Origin: Raffaelea ambrosiae
Lineage: Eukaryota > Ascomycota > Sordariomycetes > Ophiostomatales > Ophiostomataceae
DNA: 64,000 nt
Assembly (NCBI GenBank): GCA_002778195.1
Contig: PCDI01000007.1
Coordinates: 2,095,337-2,159,336, forward strand
Direction of reading: 5' to 3'
The notes beneath the pieces are model-generated. The model did not search any database and was not told the DNA's origin. It saw nothing but the letters and a program-made list of their open reading frames with translations. The position numbers and the translations under genes were made by a program. Shown here piece by piece: positions 10,771 through 20,542 of the stretch (position 1 is the first letter of the stretch; each line of letters starts with the position of its first letter).

Positions 10771-13700
10771 TCAAAGTGCCGACTCTTCCTTCGGCTTCCA
10801 GAACTGCATCAGACGACTCAAGCGCTTTGTCCGGCTAGACTTCGCTGCCCTCTTCTCCGGGTCACTGCTCGCAATAGAAGTGCTGCTGCTGTCGTTATTG
10901 TTGCTGTCCGGTTGAATTTCTATGGCCAATTTGCTTCGTTCACCATGCGATGAGTTGATCAGACGATGGAGACTGGCGAGACTCGACCGTCTGCGCCCAA
11001 AAGCAGTCGAGGTGAAAGACGCTGGACGCTCGGTTCCACGGGACGGCAAGTATGGCCGGGGTTGCGGCCCTTGCATATTTGCACTATCTCGAGTCATTGT
11101 TGAGTTGCTGCTGGTCAGAGATGGCATATCACTTGAGAGGCGAACTTCCGGGCCAGGCTCTCCTAGCAGTAGCGACTGGAGATTGTCTTCCGTGACAGAC
11201 GAGGGCGCTGTGGACATTCTATTTGCATCGTAGGAGAAAGGTGACCGAGGTGACGGTAAGGCAGACGAAGGCGTCATAGAGTAGGGACTAGGAGGGGCCA
11301 AGGCCGATGTTGAAGGCAGATGTAGCGGGCTCACATCGACAGGAGCCAAGTTCTTGCCCTTCATGAGACGGCCAGGTGAGTTCACAGTGGAATCTGAAGA
11401 AGACTCGATGGTGGTGTCACAGTTTTCGTTGGCGCCACTTAAGAAAGCGTGGCTGGCCCCTCCTTCCATGATCACATCGTCATGCAGTGAGCTGGCAGAG
11501 TACTCCGATTTCAGCCCGGTACTCGGCTGAGTCTTGTCGTCGTCACTTAATCCGCTGAGACCACTGCCGCGGCGACTTAACGCAGCTGATGATGTCGCGT
11601 CGTCGCTTACAGCCACTATGTCGAGTAATTTGTCTCCAGATACATCATCATAGCTCTCGGTCGGAGTGATGCGTATGCCGATACTATCAGGCGGTCGGTA
11701 GTCCGCTCCGTGCTGTGCAGGCGTGCTCACGGCAGACGATGTAGAGTGCACAGAGCTAGTAGCAGTGTCGGCTGGCCTGACTTTAGTCTGCGTTTCGTTC
11801 GCGTTGTCGTCTTCGTCCTCCTCGTCTTCCTCGAAAACATCTGCCATCGCTGTCGAGCTCCCGAATCGCGGTATTCCTGCCCGGTTGAAAGGTGGCATTT
11901 CTGGGGCACTTTCGGCTCTTCGATGCGAATAATGCATTCCAGGTCCGGTGAAGCGAGACATGCCCGCTGCGCTGTGAAGTTGTCGCTTAGACAGGCCACC
12001 AGCCCTTTGCGCTGCTTCCCACTCCGGATTGCGCGGCAGAGGCGTGTTGAAGGGCCCTAGAGCAGCATCCAAGTCGATCATCGCCAGAGATGTATCGTCA
12101 TCTTGCACAGGATAAGTGGATGGCCCTGTCACCTCCCACAGCGGCTCTATGTCACCGGACTCATTGGAGGATTCCGTTGGAGTAACAAATACGGCTGGCG
12201 CTGTGAGGCTCTCACTTGAAGCGCCTGCAGCAGAGTTACTAGCCTCCGCGCCTAACCGCCGCACTACAGGAGGCGGCGTGGGCGCCCTGCGACTCTTGCG
12301 GCGGGCCTTGGACCTTTTTCTCAAGATTCCCCATGTTCGAACTTTTTTCTTCTTCTTGTTACTCGCCTTCCGCACAATTGGCTTAGCCTGAGCCTGAATC
12401 TGAGGTGGCTGGCCTTCTTGAGTCGGCGCTGCTGCTGCGGCATCGCTATGGACGACCACCGGGTCGCTCGGTATTAGGGAAGAGGGACCTGCTGGTGGCG
12501 TCACCTCCATATCCTCACTGGAGCCCGTGCCAGCAGTCTGAGACCGGACGAGAGAGCTGCTGCTTCCATTCCCAAGAAAGGGATCTAAACTGAAAAACGA
12601 CCATCTCTTGGAAGACTTGCTGGGACTTGAGAGTGCCGGTGTAGCATCCTGGCCGACCTGGTCTGCTTTTGCACTGGGGATGGATGTGAGAACTGGGATA
12701 GAATTTCGCCTTTTAGGTGACATGGCAGCAATGTTGTCGGGAAGAGGATCCATATTCCCTTCGAGAATAGCGTTGGCAGTGCTGGGTCTAGAATCTGTGC
12801 CGGCATCACAGAAAGGACTCCGGGATACGGGAGAAGCGGTTTCCCGCCGAGTAGCTGCTGCAGTAGGCGAACTCAACGAGATAATGGAGGATATGCTCCC
12901 CGAAACAGAGTGGTTCCCATGCCCATTGCCGCTACCTACTGCTGGCCGTGCAGTGATCGTACTGGACGTATCACTGGAAACCAAAGAAAGAGGCCGTGGA
13001 ATGAATTCGAGCGTGTCTGAAAAACCTACCCGAGCACGGTTGACCGTTCGGGATGATGATGGCGGTGTTGGTAACGGGTCTGCGGTAGACAAGGAGGCGT
13101 CTGCAAAAGTAGGTTGGCTCGCATGGCCACTTGTGGCAGATGGCGAGATATCTGATGATGTGTTCTCCTTATCCCCTGTTGTGACTGGAAACTTGAACTC
13201 GGCCGGACTAGACGGTGCGCTGCTACCCCTGACCGGAGGATTCGGGCTGGACGGTTGTAGAATAGCCGACAAGTCGTGGCTCGATATGGCGGCCGATCTT
13301 CTGTGTGCGTGACCTCGTCGGGTATTCAGAGGGGCTAAAGCTGGCGAGGAGAGGCCACTGTCGGATTTCGTTGGGCTTGTACCCATGACGGTGAAGGCGT
13401 CGCCAGAACGAAGGTTTCCTCCGACAAACTCGCTTCCACCTCTCCTGTGACCGCTTCCTGAGGGCCTCGTTGGAATGGGCCTGGCCGACTGTGGTGATTG
13501 AGGCGGGCTGAGAAATGGGTGACTCGGGGGCACAGGGAGGGTAGCACCTGGGTTGAAAACGAAGTCCGGAAGAGCTGGTGAGCATGACTTGCGGTTAAGG
13601 CTTTTGTCGTTGCTGACTAGGGAATTTCCACGTTCCTCCAAATCTGCAACAGATTTTGGTCGTCTCCCCGTTGCCCGCGAAAAGGACGATGGAGCCGAGG

Positions 13701-13962
13701 TGGATGGGCGCGCGGGAAACACAAAATCAGGCATCGGCAAAGGAGGCTCATGCAAATGTGGCGATGCTTGCGGGCTTGACGAGGTACTGCCTACGTGTGG
13801 CGCTTTGTCCGACAAATCCTTATATCTTGGTGGGATAGAAACGGGATTTGGGATCGGACATCGGGATGACGGGTGAATGTCGACGTCAGTGACAGGGTCC
13901 ATGGCGATTGGCGAGACTTCCACACGGTGGGAAGCGACATCGAGAGCGAGAGCAGTTGCCAT
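10771..13962 (-). CDS. Large low-complexity Ser/Pro-rich protein, conserved-fungal type
   Basis: A single 1063-codon frame from the ATG at 13962 with no intron needed. The composition is dominated by Ser, Pro, Thr and Ala with almost no hydrophobic core and no signal peptide or membrane span, so it is probably largely disordered. Visible elements: two PDFVF boxes (first ~150 residues), a RRSAAISSHDLSAIL box near residue 225, a GFSDTLEFIPRP box near residue 315, a Lys/Arg cluster (KKKKKVRTWGILRKRSKARR, near residue 550) that could be a nuclear or membrane-binding signal, an acidic EEDEEDEDD stretch, and a basic C-terminus. Many SP/TP sites could be phosphorylated. Proteins of this kind are annotated in aspergilli as 'cell wall proline rich', without functional proof. 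Function unknown. Confidence 0.8.
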   Translation of the reverse strand: MATALALDVASHRVEVSPIAMDPVTDVDIHPSSRCPIPNPVSIPPRYKDLSDKAPHVGSTSSSPQASPHLHEPPLPMPDFVFPARPSTSAPSSFSRATGRRPKSVADLEERGNSLVSNDKSLNRKSCSPALPDFVFNPGATLPVPPSHPFLSPPQSPQSARPIPTRPSGSGHRRGGSEFVGGNLRSGDAFTVMGTSPTKSDSGLSSPALAPLNTRRGHAHRRSAAISSHDLSAILQPSSPNPPVRGSSAPSSPAEFKFPVTTGDKENTSSDISPSATSGHASQPTFADASLSTADPLPTPPSSSRTVNRARVGFSDTLEFIPRPLSLVSSDTSSTITARPAVGSGNGHGNHSVSGSISSIISLSSPTAAATRRETASPVSRSPFCDAGTDSRPSTANAILEGNMDPLPDNIAAMSPKRRNSIPVLTSIPSAKADQVGQDATPALSSPSKSSKRWSFFSLDPFLGNGSSSSLVRSQTAGTGSSEDMEVTPPAGPSSLIPSDPVVVHSDAAAAAPTQEGQPPQIQAQAKPIVRKASNKKKKKVRTWGILRKRSKARRKSRRAPTPPPVVRRLGAEASNSAAGASSESLTAPAVFVTPTESSNESGDIEPLWEVTGPSTYPVQDDDTSLAMIDLDAALGPFNTPLPRNPEWEAAQRAGGLSKRQLHSAAGMSRFTGPGMHYSHRRAESAPEMPPFNRAGIPRFGSSTAMADVFEEDEEDEDDNANETQTKVRPADTATSSVHSTSSAVSTPAQHGADYRPPDSIGIRITPTESYDDVSGDKLLDIVAVSDDATSSAALSRRGSGLSGLSDDDKTQPSTGLKSEYSASSLHDDVIMEGGASHAFLSGANENCDTTIESSSDSTVNSPGRLMKGKNLAPVDVSPLHLPSTSALAPPSPYSMTPSSALPSPRSPFSYDANRMSTAPSSVTEDNLQSLLLGEPGPEVRLSSDMPSLTSSNSTMTRDSANMQGPQPRPYLPSRGTERPASFTSTAFGRRRSSLASLHRLINSSHGERSKLAIEIQPDSNNNDSSSTSIASSDPEKRAAKSSRTKRLSRLMQFWKPKEESAL

Positions 13963-14870
13963 GTTTCAATATCCACGCCGCGCTGCGGCGCCAGGTGAAA
14001 GCACGCTAAACAACCTAGAATTCCGACTGTGACATTGAATTTTGCGCGACAAACGGCCTGTACGGGACAAGAGAGCAGAATAGTCGGCACTCAGGAGCGT
14101 CCTAATCGTGGTGGACTCGCAAAGGAAGAGGGAGCGCGAGAAAATCGTCGGGTTGCTCAAGAAGCTACAGGTAGGTCTCTGTGGAAGGTAAAGGAAGCAA
14201 CTAGTCAGCACGATGGTCGGAGAACGCCGAATGCGATATTCAAAACAAAACATCTCGTTTTATGACGAGCCGTTTAAATGGGCGCGATACAACGGCGGGA
14301 AGCGAGGGCGAGTGCAAAAAAGGGCGGAGGAAGGGACAAGAGACTGAGCTGTTGCATACCGAGTTGACACCACGATCGGGTGGACATCCTCAAGGGTGCT
14401 ACCAGAAACCAAATCACACAAAAGTAAAGTAGAGAATAAAACAGGCGTGTACGCTTCGTTGGAATTCGATGAATAGAGGAGCGTCGCGGAAGAGCAGATG
14501 CAAAGGAGCGGACGGGAAAGACCAGCAGACGCGAGACCTCGAAATTGTTTCGCTGAGGCTGGAATTATCCCAGGGGTCGTTGACAGAAACGACGCAGCTC
14601 GCAAGAGAAAAGTAGACAAAAACTTCTAAAGGCGGCAATGACGGATGATGGAAAAGGTAAAAGAAGTAACAAGGAGAGGGATCGCTCGCCTTGCGGCCGG
14701 GTTGGGGAGAAGAGGAGGTGTAAGAAGCTGAAAGCGAATCTGCTAGGCGAGGAGGAAAAAAAATATTGGCTTTCGAAAGGAGACCAAAGTGGCAATGGGA
14801 AATAGGAGTGGAAGCTGGGAAGGGAGGGCGGGTAGGGAGAGACACTGGACGGAGAGGACAGCCAGGCCCA

Positions 14871-14933
14871 GGAACACCAGGAACACCAGGAACACCAGGA
14901 ACACCAGGAACACCAGGAACAGAGGGAACAGAG
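14871..14933. repeat. 9-bp minisatellite, unit GGAACACCA
   Basis: Five perfect tandem copies of GGAACACCA followed by two GGAACAGAG variants; a degenerate copy precedes them. Because the unit is 9 bp, frames stay open on both strands; read on the minus strand it would encode a Gly-Val-Pro collagen-like tract. It lies in a gene gap, so I treat it as non-coding. Confidence 0.9.
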
Positions 14934-15207
14934 AGCATAGAGTGGTGGAGGCTAGCTACTACAGTACATGTTGCTAGTGTACGAATTGCTTATAGCGAGA
15001 GGTCTGGCGCCGTGGGCAGCCCACTGGCGTGGGGCAAATAGGAGAGCAATAGTGGTGTATGGACGTAACAGCATGCGATGCTACCACCAGATGCTAGCTT
15101 ATGACTGGATGAGGGTTCGTTGGCAGGGTTGCAGTGAGCAAAAGACAGAGGAGACCGGGGGTAGAGGAGAAGCCAGAGAAACCAGGCAGGGAACCATGTA
15201 CTATGAG

Positions 15208-15286
15208 AGAGACCAGAGAGATTAAAGAGACCAGAGAGATTAAAGAGACTAGAGAGATCGGAGAGACTAGAGAGACCAGAGACCAG
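15208..15286. repeat. 18-bp minisatellite, unit GAGACCAGAGAGATTAAA
   Basis: Two to three good copies followed by degenerate GAGACTAGAGAGATCG-type copies and GAGACCAGA half units. It is strongly purine-rich on the plus strand. The unit length keeps a plus-strand frame open (Glu-Thr-Arg-Glu-Ile-Lys repeats), but no gene model supports coding. Confidence 0.85.
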
Positions 15287-16978
15287 ACGAGAACACTGGC
15301 ACAGACAGAGCAAACAAGCAAGCAAGCGACCACCTTCTCTTCTCGCGCACCCCTGACACCAGGCCAACCACTGCCAGCTATCGGCCAGGGGCCAAGAGGG
15401 TGGGAAAGCCAATAACGCTAAAACAATGGCGCAGTAGCGCAGAAACGGGAAGGAAGAACCAGCGCTTGGCGAGTTACGAGTAATAAGATACGCCCCGTAC
15501 GCACAAAGCTACATGCGTTTAATACGCCGTGGTAAGACACCTCCAGCTGTACCTGTACCTGGCCGGCGGCCCTCTTTTCCATGATGGGGATCGGCTGGTC
15601 CGTTCGTATTGAGGGGGAAACAGGAAAGCGCGGCCGCGTTGCCTCACTGGGATAGGCAGATGACCACAAGCGACGGACCCATTTTTGATCACAGATGTGT
15701 TCGTAAACACCGTACAAGCACGCAGTGGCTTTGTAGAAGATACGATGCAAGAAGTCAACAAACTGCATGCCGCCGTGCGTATCTTATGAGTACGGTGTAA
15801 AGTCGCAGCCTGCGCCGCAGGTCCACCAAGTGGTCAAGCCGACCATGGTGTATCTTACGTCTATTATATATATAGTACATGGTATCTTGCTATGTAAGAC
15901 ATCGGAACCCCCTTGCACAGCTTGGGCAATTTCGGTCTCACAATTATATCGTAACTGGAGACCATTCAAACCTGCGGAAGCTGCGATGGCCATCATGGCT
16001 CTCCAGTTTTTCCAGCCGACAATGACAATCGAAGCGCCGTGAGATGTCATCGTCAGATGCAAACATCTTGCACTGGCAGGCATTGCTGCACACGAGATAT
16101 CTTCATTTACGAGTGCTACGAGGAGTTATGCTGCAGATGTGCATTACCGTATTTTTGTTTTTCTTTCCATTCCCCACCCCTCCCTTGTCGGTACGATTGC
16201 TTTGATTTCCAGGGGCTCAACGAGGACACCCCTGTCAACTTCGTATCTTGCATACTCGTTCTGGTGTTAGGGAAAGGCCTGTGCCGAGCAAACTGGCCAC
16301 AATTCAGTCGTGCCGGATGAAGAATTTTGTCTTACATACTCGTACAAAGTACATCTGCCTGATGCCCGTTTTGATGTCACAATCGTAGTCAAGTCCACAC
16401 TGGCGAAACCTAACACAGCGGAGTTTTCTTCTTCTACAAAACGTACAGTGTAATTGCAACTCCAAATCTAAAACTCTTTCGCGAGTCGAAGTCATTTCAC
16501 TCAAAAGCTTTTCAGGACAGCAAGAAAATCAGACCCTACCCCAAGGCTGACTAAAACTAGATTGTGTCCTTGGGTTAGTTACTGTGTACATTGTAAGTAT
16601 ACGAATACAGATCATCCCGTGCTTCCTCGCCTGCAAAATTGACAGTAACAACAAGGCTGGCACGGTGAATGTCCGACTTATTACAATTTGTGATTCCGCC
16701 TCAAGAAAAAGTCAGACCGAACAAGCGGGGCGTGAGAAATGCCTAGAAACAATTCTACCCATACAAGTAGATTCATCGTTAGCGGCATAACGCGAATCGT
16801 GTCCTCTTATTCTCGCGTCGCGAATTGAAATAGAGCGGTGAGATGCGGCATTACTTATAAACAGCGGTGACCAAAGGCAGATCCACTTTTCTCTTCTTTT
16901 GCCCAAAATCATCAATTCCAAAATGAACGTTCATAGTAAATTCTGCGCGAAAAAACACCCTTCCTTTGCATTGCAAAC

Positions 16979-17484
16979 ATGACTTCGATCGGCCAAAAAG
17001 TAAAAATTGAAACCGCTTCAAGCGAAGCTCGGGCCACGGAAGATATCCCAAAGGCTTTGGGCCTGAGGAAAAATGGTAAGCCGACGTTCGGCACACAGGT
17101 TTGCTGTTGCTTTATGCCTTTATGCTCACCCCCTTTTGTCTATAGGGAAGCAATGGCATGCACCAAAAAAAGCATTCCGCCCTAGTTCGGGACTCACTTC
17201 ATATGCTCAGAGGACTAAGGATCGTCTTGCCAAAGCGACAATGAAAGCCAAGGAAAAAGAGCTCAGGGAAGAGAAGGAGGCACTGCGAAAGGTATGTAAG
17301 TGCATTGCGACACGATCCTCGACACAAAACTAACACATCACAGGCTCGCATACAAACTATCCGCGAGAAAAGGGCTGCGAAAGAAGAGAAAGCACGATAC
17401 GAGAAACTTGCCGAGAAAATGCACAAGAAGCGAGTTGAGCGGCTGAAGCGGAAAGAGAAGAGGAACAAGTTGCTGAATACATGA
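16979..17484 (+). CDS. CGR1: rRNA-processing protein CGR1
   Basis: Three exons: 16979-17075, 17146-17291 and 17344-17484; introns GTAAGC...TATAG and GTATGT...CACAG; phases 1 and 0. The product is 127 residues, close to the usual family size. It has the CGR1 hallmarks: NGKQWHAPKKAFRP near residue 32, followed by a long Lys/Glu/Arg-rich coiled coil (KEKELREEKEALRKARIQ, then MHKKRVERLKRKEKRNK) ending shortly after KLLNT. CGR1 is a nucleolar factor for 60S subunit maturation and pre-rRNA processing. Neither intron breaks a known motif. Splice sites fit so well that I regard the model as reliable. Confidence 0.92.
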
Positions 17485-18497
17485 GCGGGAGAGGCGAAGA
17501 ACCAGCAAGACGACACAAGCGGGGCCCACAGTGGCTATCCTCATGGTGGTGCAATTAGTCGTGGAGTCAGTTCTCACGACGACCACGCGGATTACCATTA
17601 GAAGATGTCGGCCGATTCACCCACGCTATGTTCAGGCAATGTGGTGTTCTGCGAGGCAAAAAACGTACATCTCCCCAAACACATTTCACAGGATACAATG
17701 ACAGCATGTGAAAGCCTTTGTCTTTAACAAGAGGCAGAGTCGAGCCCGAGGTGCATCCATATCTATTTTCTCTGGGTGTTTTTATTTATTTATTTATTAA
17801 TTTTTTTTTTTTGGCAATCCAAGTATTTCTATCATTTTGCATAATTAGGAGTTGGACTGGCAATTCCGTTAGCACCTGATAATGTCAGCATTACTACGGA
17901 ACGCCCCTTAATGCTCCTCAAAAAAAAAAACCCCCACGTGACATTTCCCATACAAAAAAACAGACTTTTACTGACATTTCGCGGTGAAGTTTTTTTTAAA
18001 ACAACCAAGTCCCCTTATCTCCGAACAATGCATGTGCATGTGACTGGCGCTATTTGAGATTCAAAAAAAAGGAAACCCACCCTCACAGAGCCAACTATTA
18101 GGTGCAACTTCAGGCGGCTATATTGAACCAGGCCTTAACTCGCCCGCCGATCCGATTGCTAGTCTAGCCACGGGCCGTCAGCTTGCCATTTCCTCTATCT
18201 GCTAAAACGATGACACCTCTATGCTTACCCGTATAGCTCGTTTGCTACGCCTGATCAAATTTCTCCCTGCCATCATCGTCGACGACAGCTATCGGCTCAT
18301 ACTAGGACAAATATGTTACCGCATACCCCATTACATCGCCACGGACATTTTCTCTGTTTCTGAACAGCCGGTAACTCAGCCAGGAGACACATCAAGCCTA
18401 CATATTACTGTGGCTATCCGACATCTGGCATAACCTCAGGGGTCGTGCATTTGACATCAGTCAAAATTCACCTGAAGTCTTCTTTGGCGATACATCT
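17485..18497. other. Intergenic, A/T-homopolymer-rich
   Basis: Tandem-gene spacer of about 1 kb with multiple A and T runs (17786-17813, 17919-17931, 17955-18001, 18062-18070). No gene recognised. Confidence 0.4.
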
Positions 18498-19586
18498 ATG
18501 GCGACGTCTAATTTGGTCACACCGTCAAACGCCACCCCCGACCAAAGCCGGCGGCCAAGCAGCGTTCGTACAGGGCAAGAGGACACCGACCTACATCAGC
18601 ATCAGCACCAATACCAACAGCATCACCATCAGCACAATGGTGCCCACCCAACAAATATTGCGGCCCTTGCAGCAGCAGCAACAGCCGTAGCTGCAGCCTC
18701 CCCTTCACCAGGTGCAACCTTGCCCGCTCTCGCGCTCGCGGCCACACCGGGGATTAGGAGAAGCAAACAGGAAGATACAGTTAGCAAGGAAGATGGACAG
18801 GAAGAAGGCAAAGAGAAGGCTGCTATGGCGGATCTGACAGTGGCACGGGTAGTAAGTGCTGAACTGTGTCGCGCTCAAAAGAAGCAGAAACGCGATGTCG
18901 GTCGCCTGCTGCGCGACACACTTGCCGAGCTAGACGGGGTGTCAACGTCTACTAGTCGGCGGCTGGATGCAACTTATCGGGCGGTGCTATCCCGCGTCAC
19001 TGCACTTCAGGGGACAGCGCTCGCCCTGCGCTCACTTGCGGCAGCAGCCCGAGCAACCAATCGCCGGTTCAGGGCGGAGACACAAGCCCTCGCCAGCGAG
19101 ATCGAGCAACAGGTAGACGCATTTGATTGGGATGAAGGTGCCGGGTGGACACCCAAGATAGCTCCTGCTGCTGGCACTCCGTCAGACCAGCAGCGGCGGC
19201 TTGTCGAGCTTCACGATCGTGTTCGGGTGGGCCGGAAGGCTGCGTTGGAATTGAGTGACCGCGTTGATGTTGTACGTCTACGCGTTGACAGCTGGAGCCT
19301 CGCTGATCGGGCATGGCAAGAGCGGACACGCACGCGACTCAAATTTCTTTGGCTTATTGTTTCGAGCATCGTTCTGGCATTGGTTGTCATGTTGTTTGTG
19401 ACAGCACGATACTCAACGGCATGGGGAGGCGGAGCAGGCAATACTACAGCGACTGGCTCGATTAGTGCGTCGGCAACAGCGCGATCGACAGCAGCATTCA
19501 GTTTGCCTTTCTTGGGTTCCGCAACAAGAAATGCCAACGCTTCAGAACGAGAGAACCCTCTTGCACATCTGTTGGACGAACTTTAG
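18498..19586 (+). CDS. Coiled-coil protein with one C-terminal transmembrane segment
   Basis: Intronless, 362 residues from the ATG at 18498. There is a disordered N-terminus with a His/Gln tract (about residues 33-46) and Ala-rich runs. A helical, charge-rich region follows (about residues 105-280, e.g. VVSAELCRAQKKQKRDVGR) that probably forms coiled coils. A single hydrophobic helix lies at about residues 284-306 (FLWLIVSSIVLALVVMLFV), followed by a ~56-residue Ser/Thr/Ala-rich tail with N-X-S/T sequons. There is no signal peptide, so the long N-terminal part is probably cytosolic and the tail lumenal. I cannot assign a family. The overall plan resembles fungal organelle-membrane tethers, but this is only a structural analogy. 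Confidence 0.75.
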   Translation: MATSNLVTPSNATPDQSRRPSSVRTGQEDTDLHQHQHQYQQHHHQHNGAHPTNIAALAAAATAVAAASPSPGATLPALALAATPGIRRSKQEDTVSKEDGQEEGKEKAAMADLTVARVVSAELCRAQKKQKRDVGRLLRDTLAELDGVSTSTSRRLDATYRAVLSRVTALQGTALALRSLAAAARATNRRFRAETQALASEIEQQVDAFDWDEGAGWTPKIAPAAGTPSDQQRRLVELHDRVRVGRKAALELSDRVDVVRLRVDSWSLADRAWQERTRTRLKFLWLIVSSIVLALVVMLFVTARYSTAWGGGAGNTTATGSISASATARSTAAFSLPFLGSATRNANASERENPLAHLLDEL

Positions 19587-20542
19587 GCTGTGCATTCCAA
19601 CCGGTAAAGTGTAGGTTAGCCACGGTTGCACCTCAGATAGCACACCAGCATTCATTAATTGGTTAGCCGCTTCGTCAGTTGCGGCTGTCCATAATATGGC
19701 TACTGATGTTAAAAGCCTCTAGTTAATTGGCGTGATTTCCTGTGAATTTCTGTGAATTTCTATGATTTCCAACCTCCCCCCCCCCTCTTTTTGTCTTGTT
19801 TCTTTTCTTTGTCTATACCTCACCTTATTAACACAAAATGCAGCAAAAGATTCCCTGCTACGCCATGCTCCCACCCCACCTAAGCGCCGTCGACAAGTCT
19901 GCGCCACGGCATTGCGTCATAGGCCTCTGCGCGATGTGGCTAACAATGAGAGCTGGAAGCCGTCATTATGGTAGCAGTTCCGGTAAACTAAGTGCAGTCG
20001 TTTTGATATACCTGAATGCTCGGCCGTCTGACGCTAGATCTATTGTAACACGTACTCGTAGTGGACACGAAAACGCTGCTCTAGGCGTTCCCGAGGCATT
20101 GCCGGAAGAGCCCTGTAATCGAAAAAAAAAGCTAAGACTGACGTCTTCGTGGCGCTAAATCAGTTGCCTAGACGGCGCTGCCCTCTGGAACCTCCACAGA
20201 ACGGAGCATTGAGCAACAGTGGCCAACGACCTGGTGGACCGCCGCGTCACCTGCTGCCTGACATCTTACAGCAACTGGTGAGCGGGTCATTTTGACCGTC
20301 GTTGTGCTGGCCTTGCATTCAGCACCTCGCCAACCAGCACACTGTCTGCTGCCAAGGGCTTGTCCGACTAGTTACTGCCTTGGCTGGCTGCCCCCGCTCC
20401 CCACTTTGCGAATTCCTTTTCCTCGTCCTTTGACACACTCTGCCGGCGCCTTTAAGATCCTTATTACTGGGCTTACATCTCACCCCCCCAGAGACATCAT
20501 TGGGCTTCACCCAGCTCCCTTCTCTTCCTCCGGCATCACAGC
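19587..20542. other. Intergenic
   Basis: About 1 kb between two plus-strand genes, with a C run and T-rich patch near 19775-19810 and a pyrimidine-rich leader near 20390-20540. No gene recognised. Confidence 0.4.

Larger units (their letters stand above)
13963..16978. other. 3-kb divergent intergenic region with two minisatellites
   Basis: Separates the Ser/Pro-rich gene (-) from CGR1 (+). It contains the two minisatellites listed separately. Several ORFs cross the repeats on both strands, but they lack family signatures and owe their length to repeat units that are multiples of three. No RNA gene recognised. Confidence 0.4.

Noticed and set aside
14414..14938. 174-codon minus-strand ORF with Gly-Val-Pro repeats
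   Set aside because: Open mainly because the 9-bp repeat has no stops; no coding evidence outside the repeat. Kept as a finding, not as a gene.
14871..15286. CRISPR-like array
   Set aside because: Units are contiguous 9- and 18-bp tandem repeats without spacers, in a eukaryotic genome.
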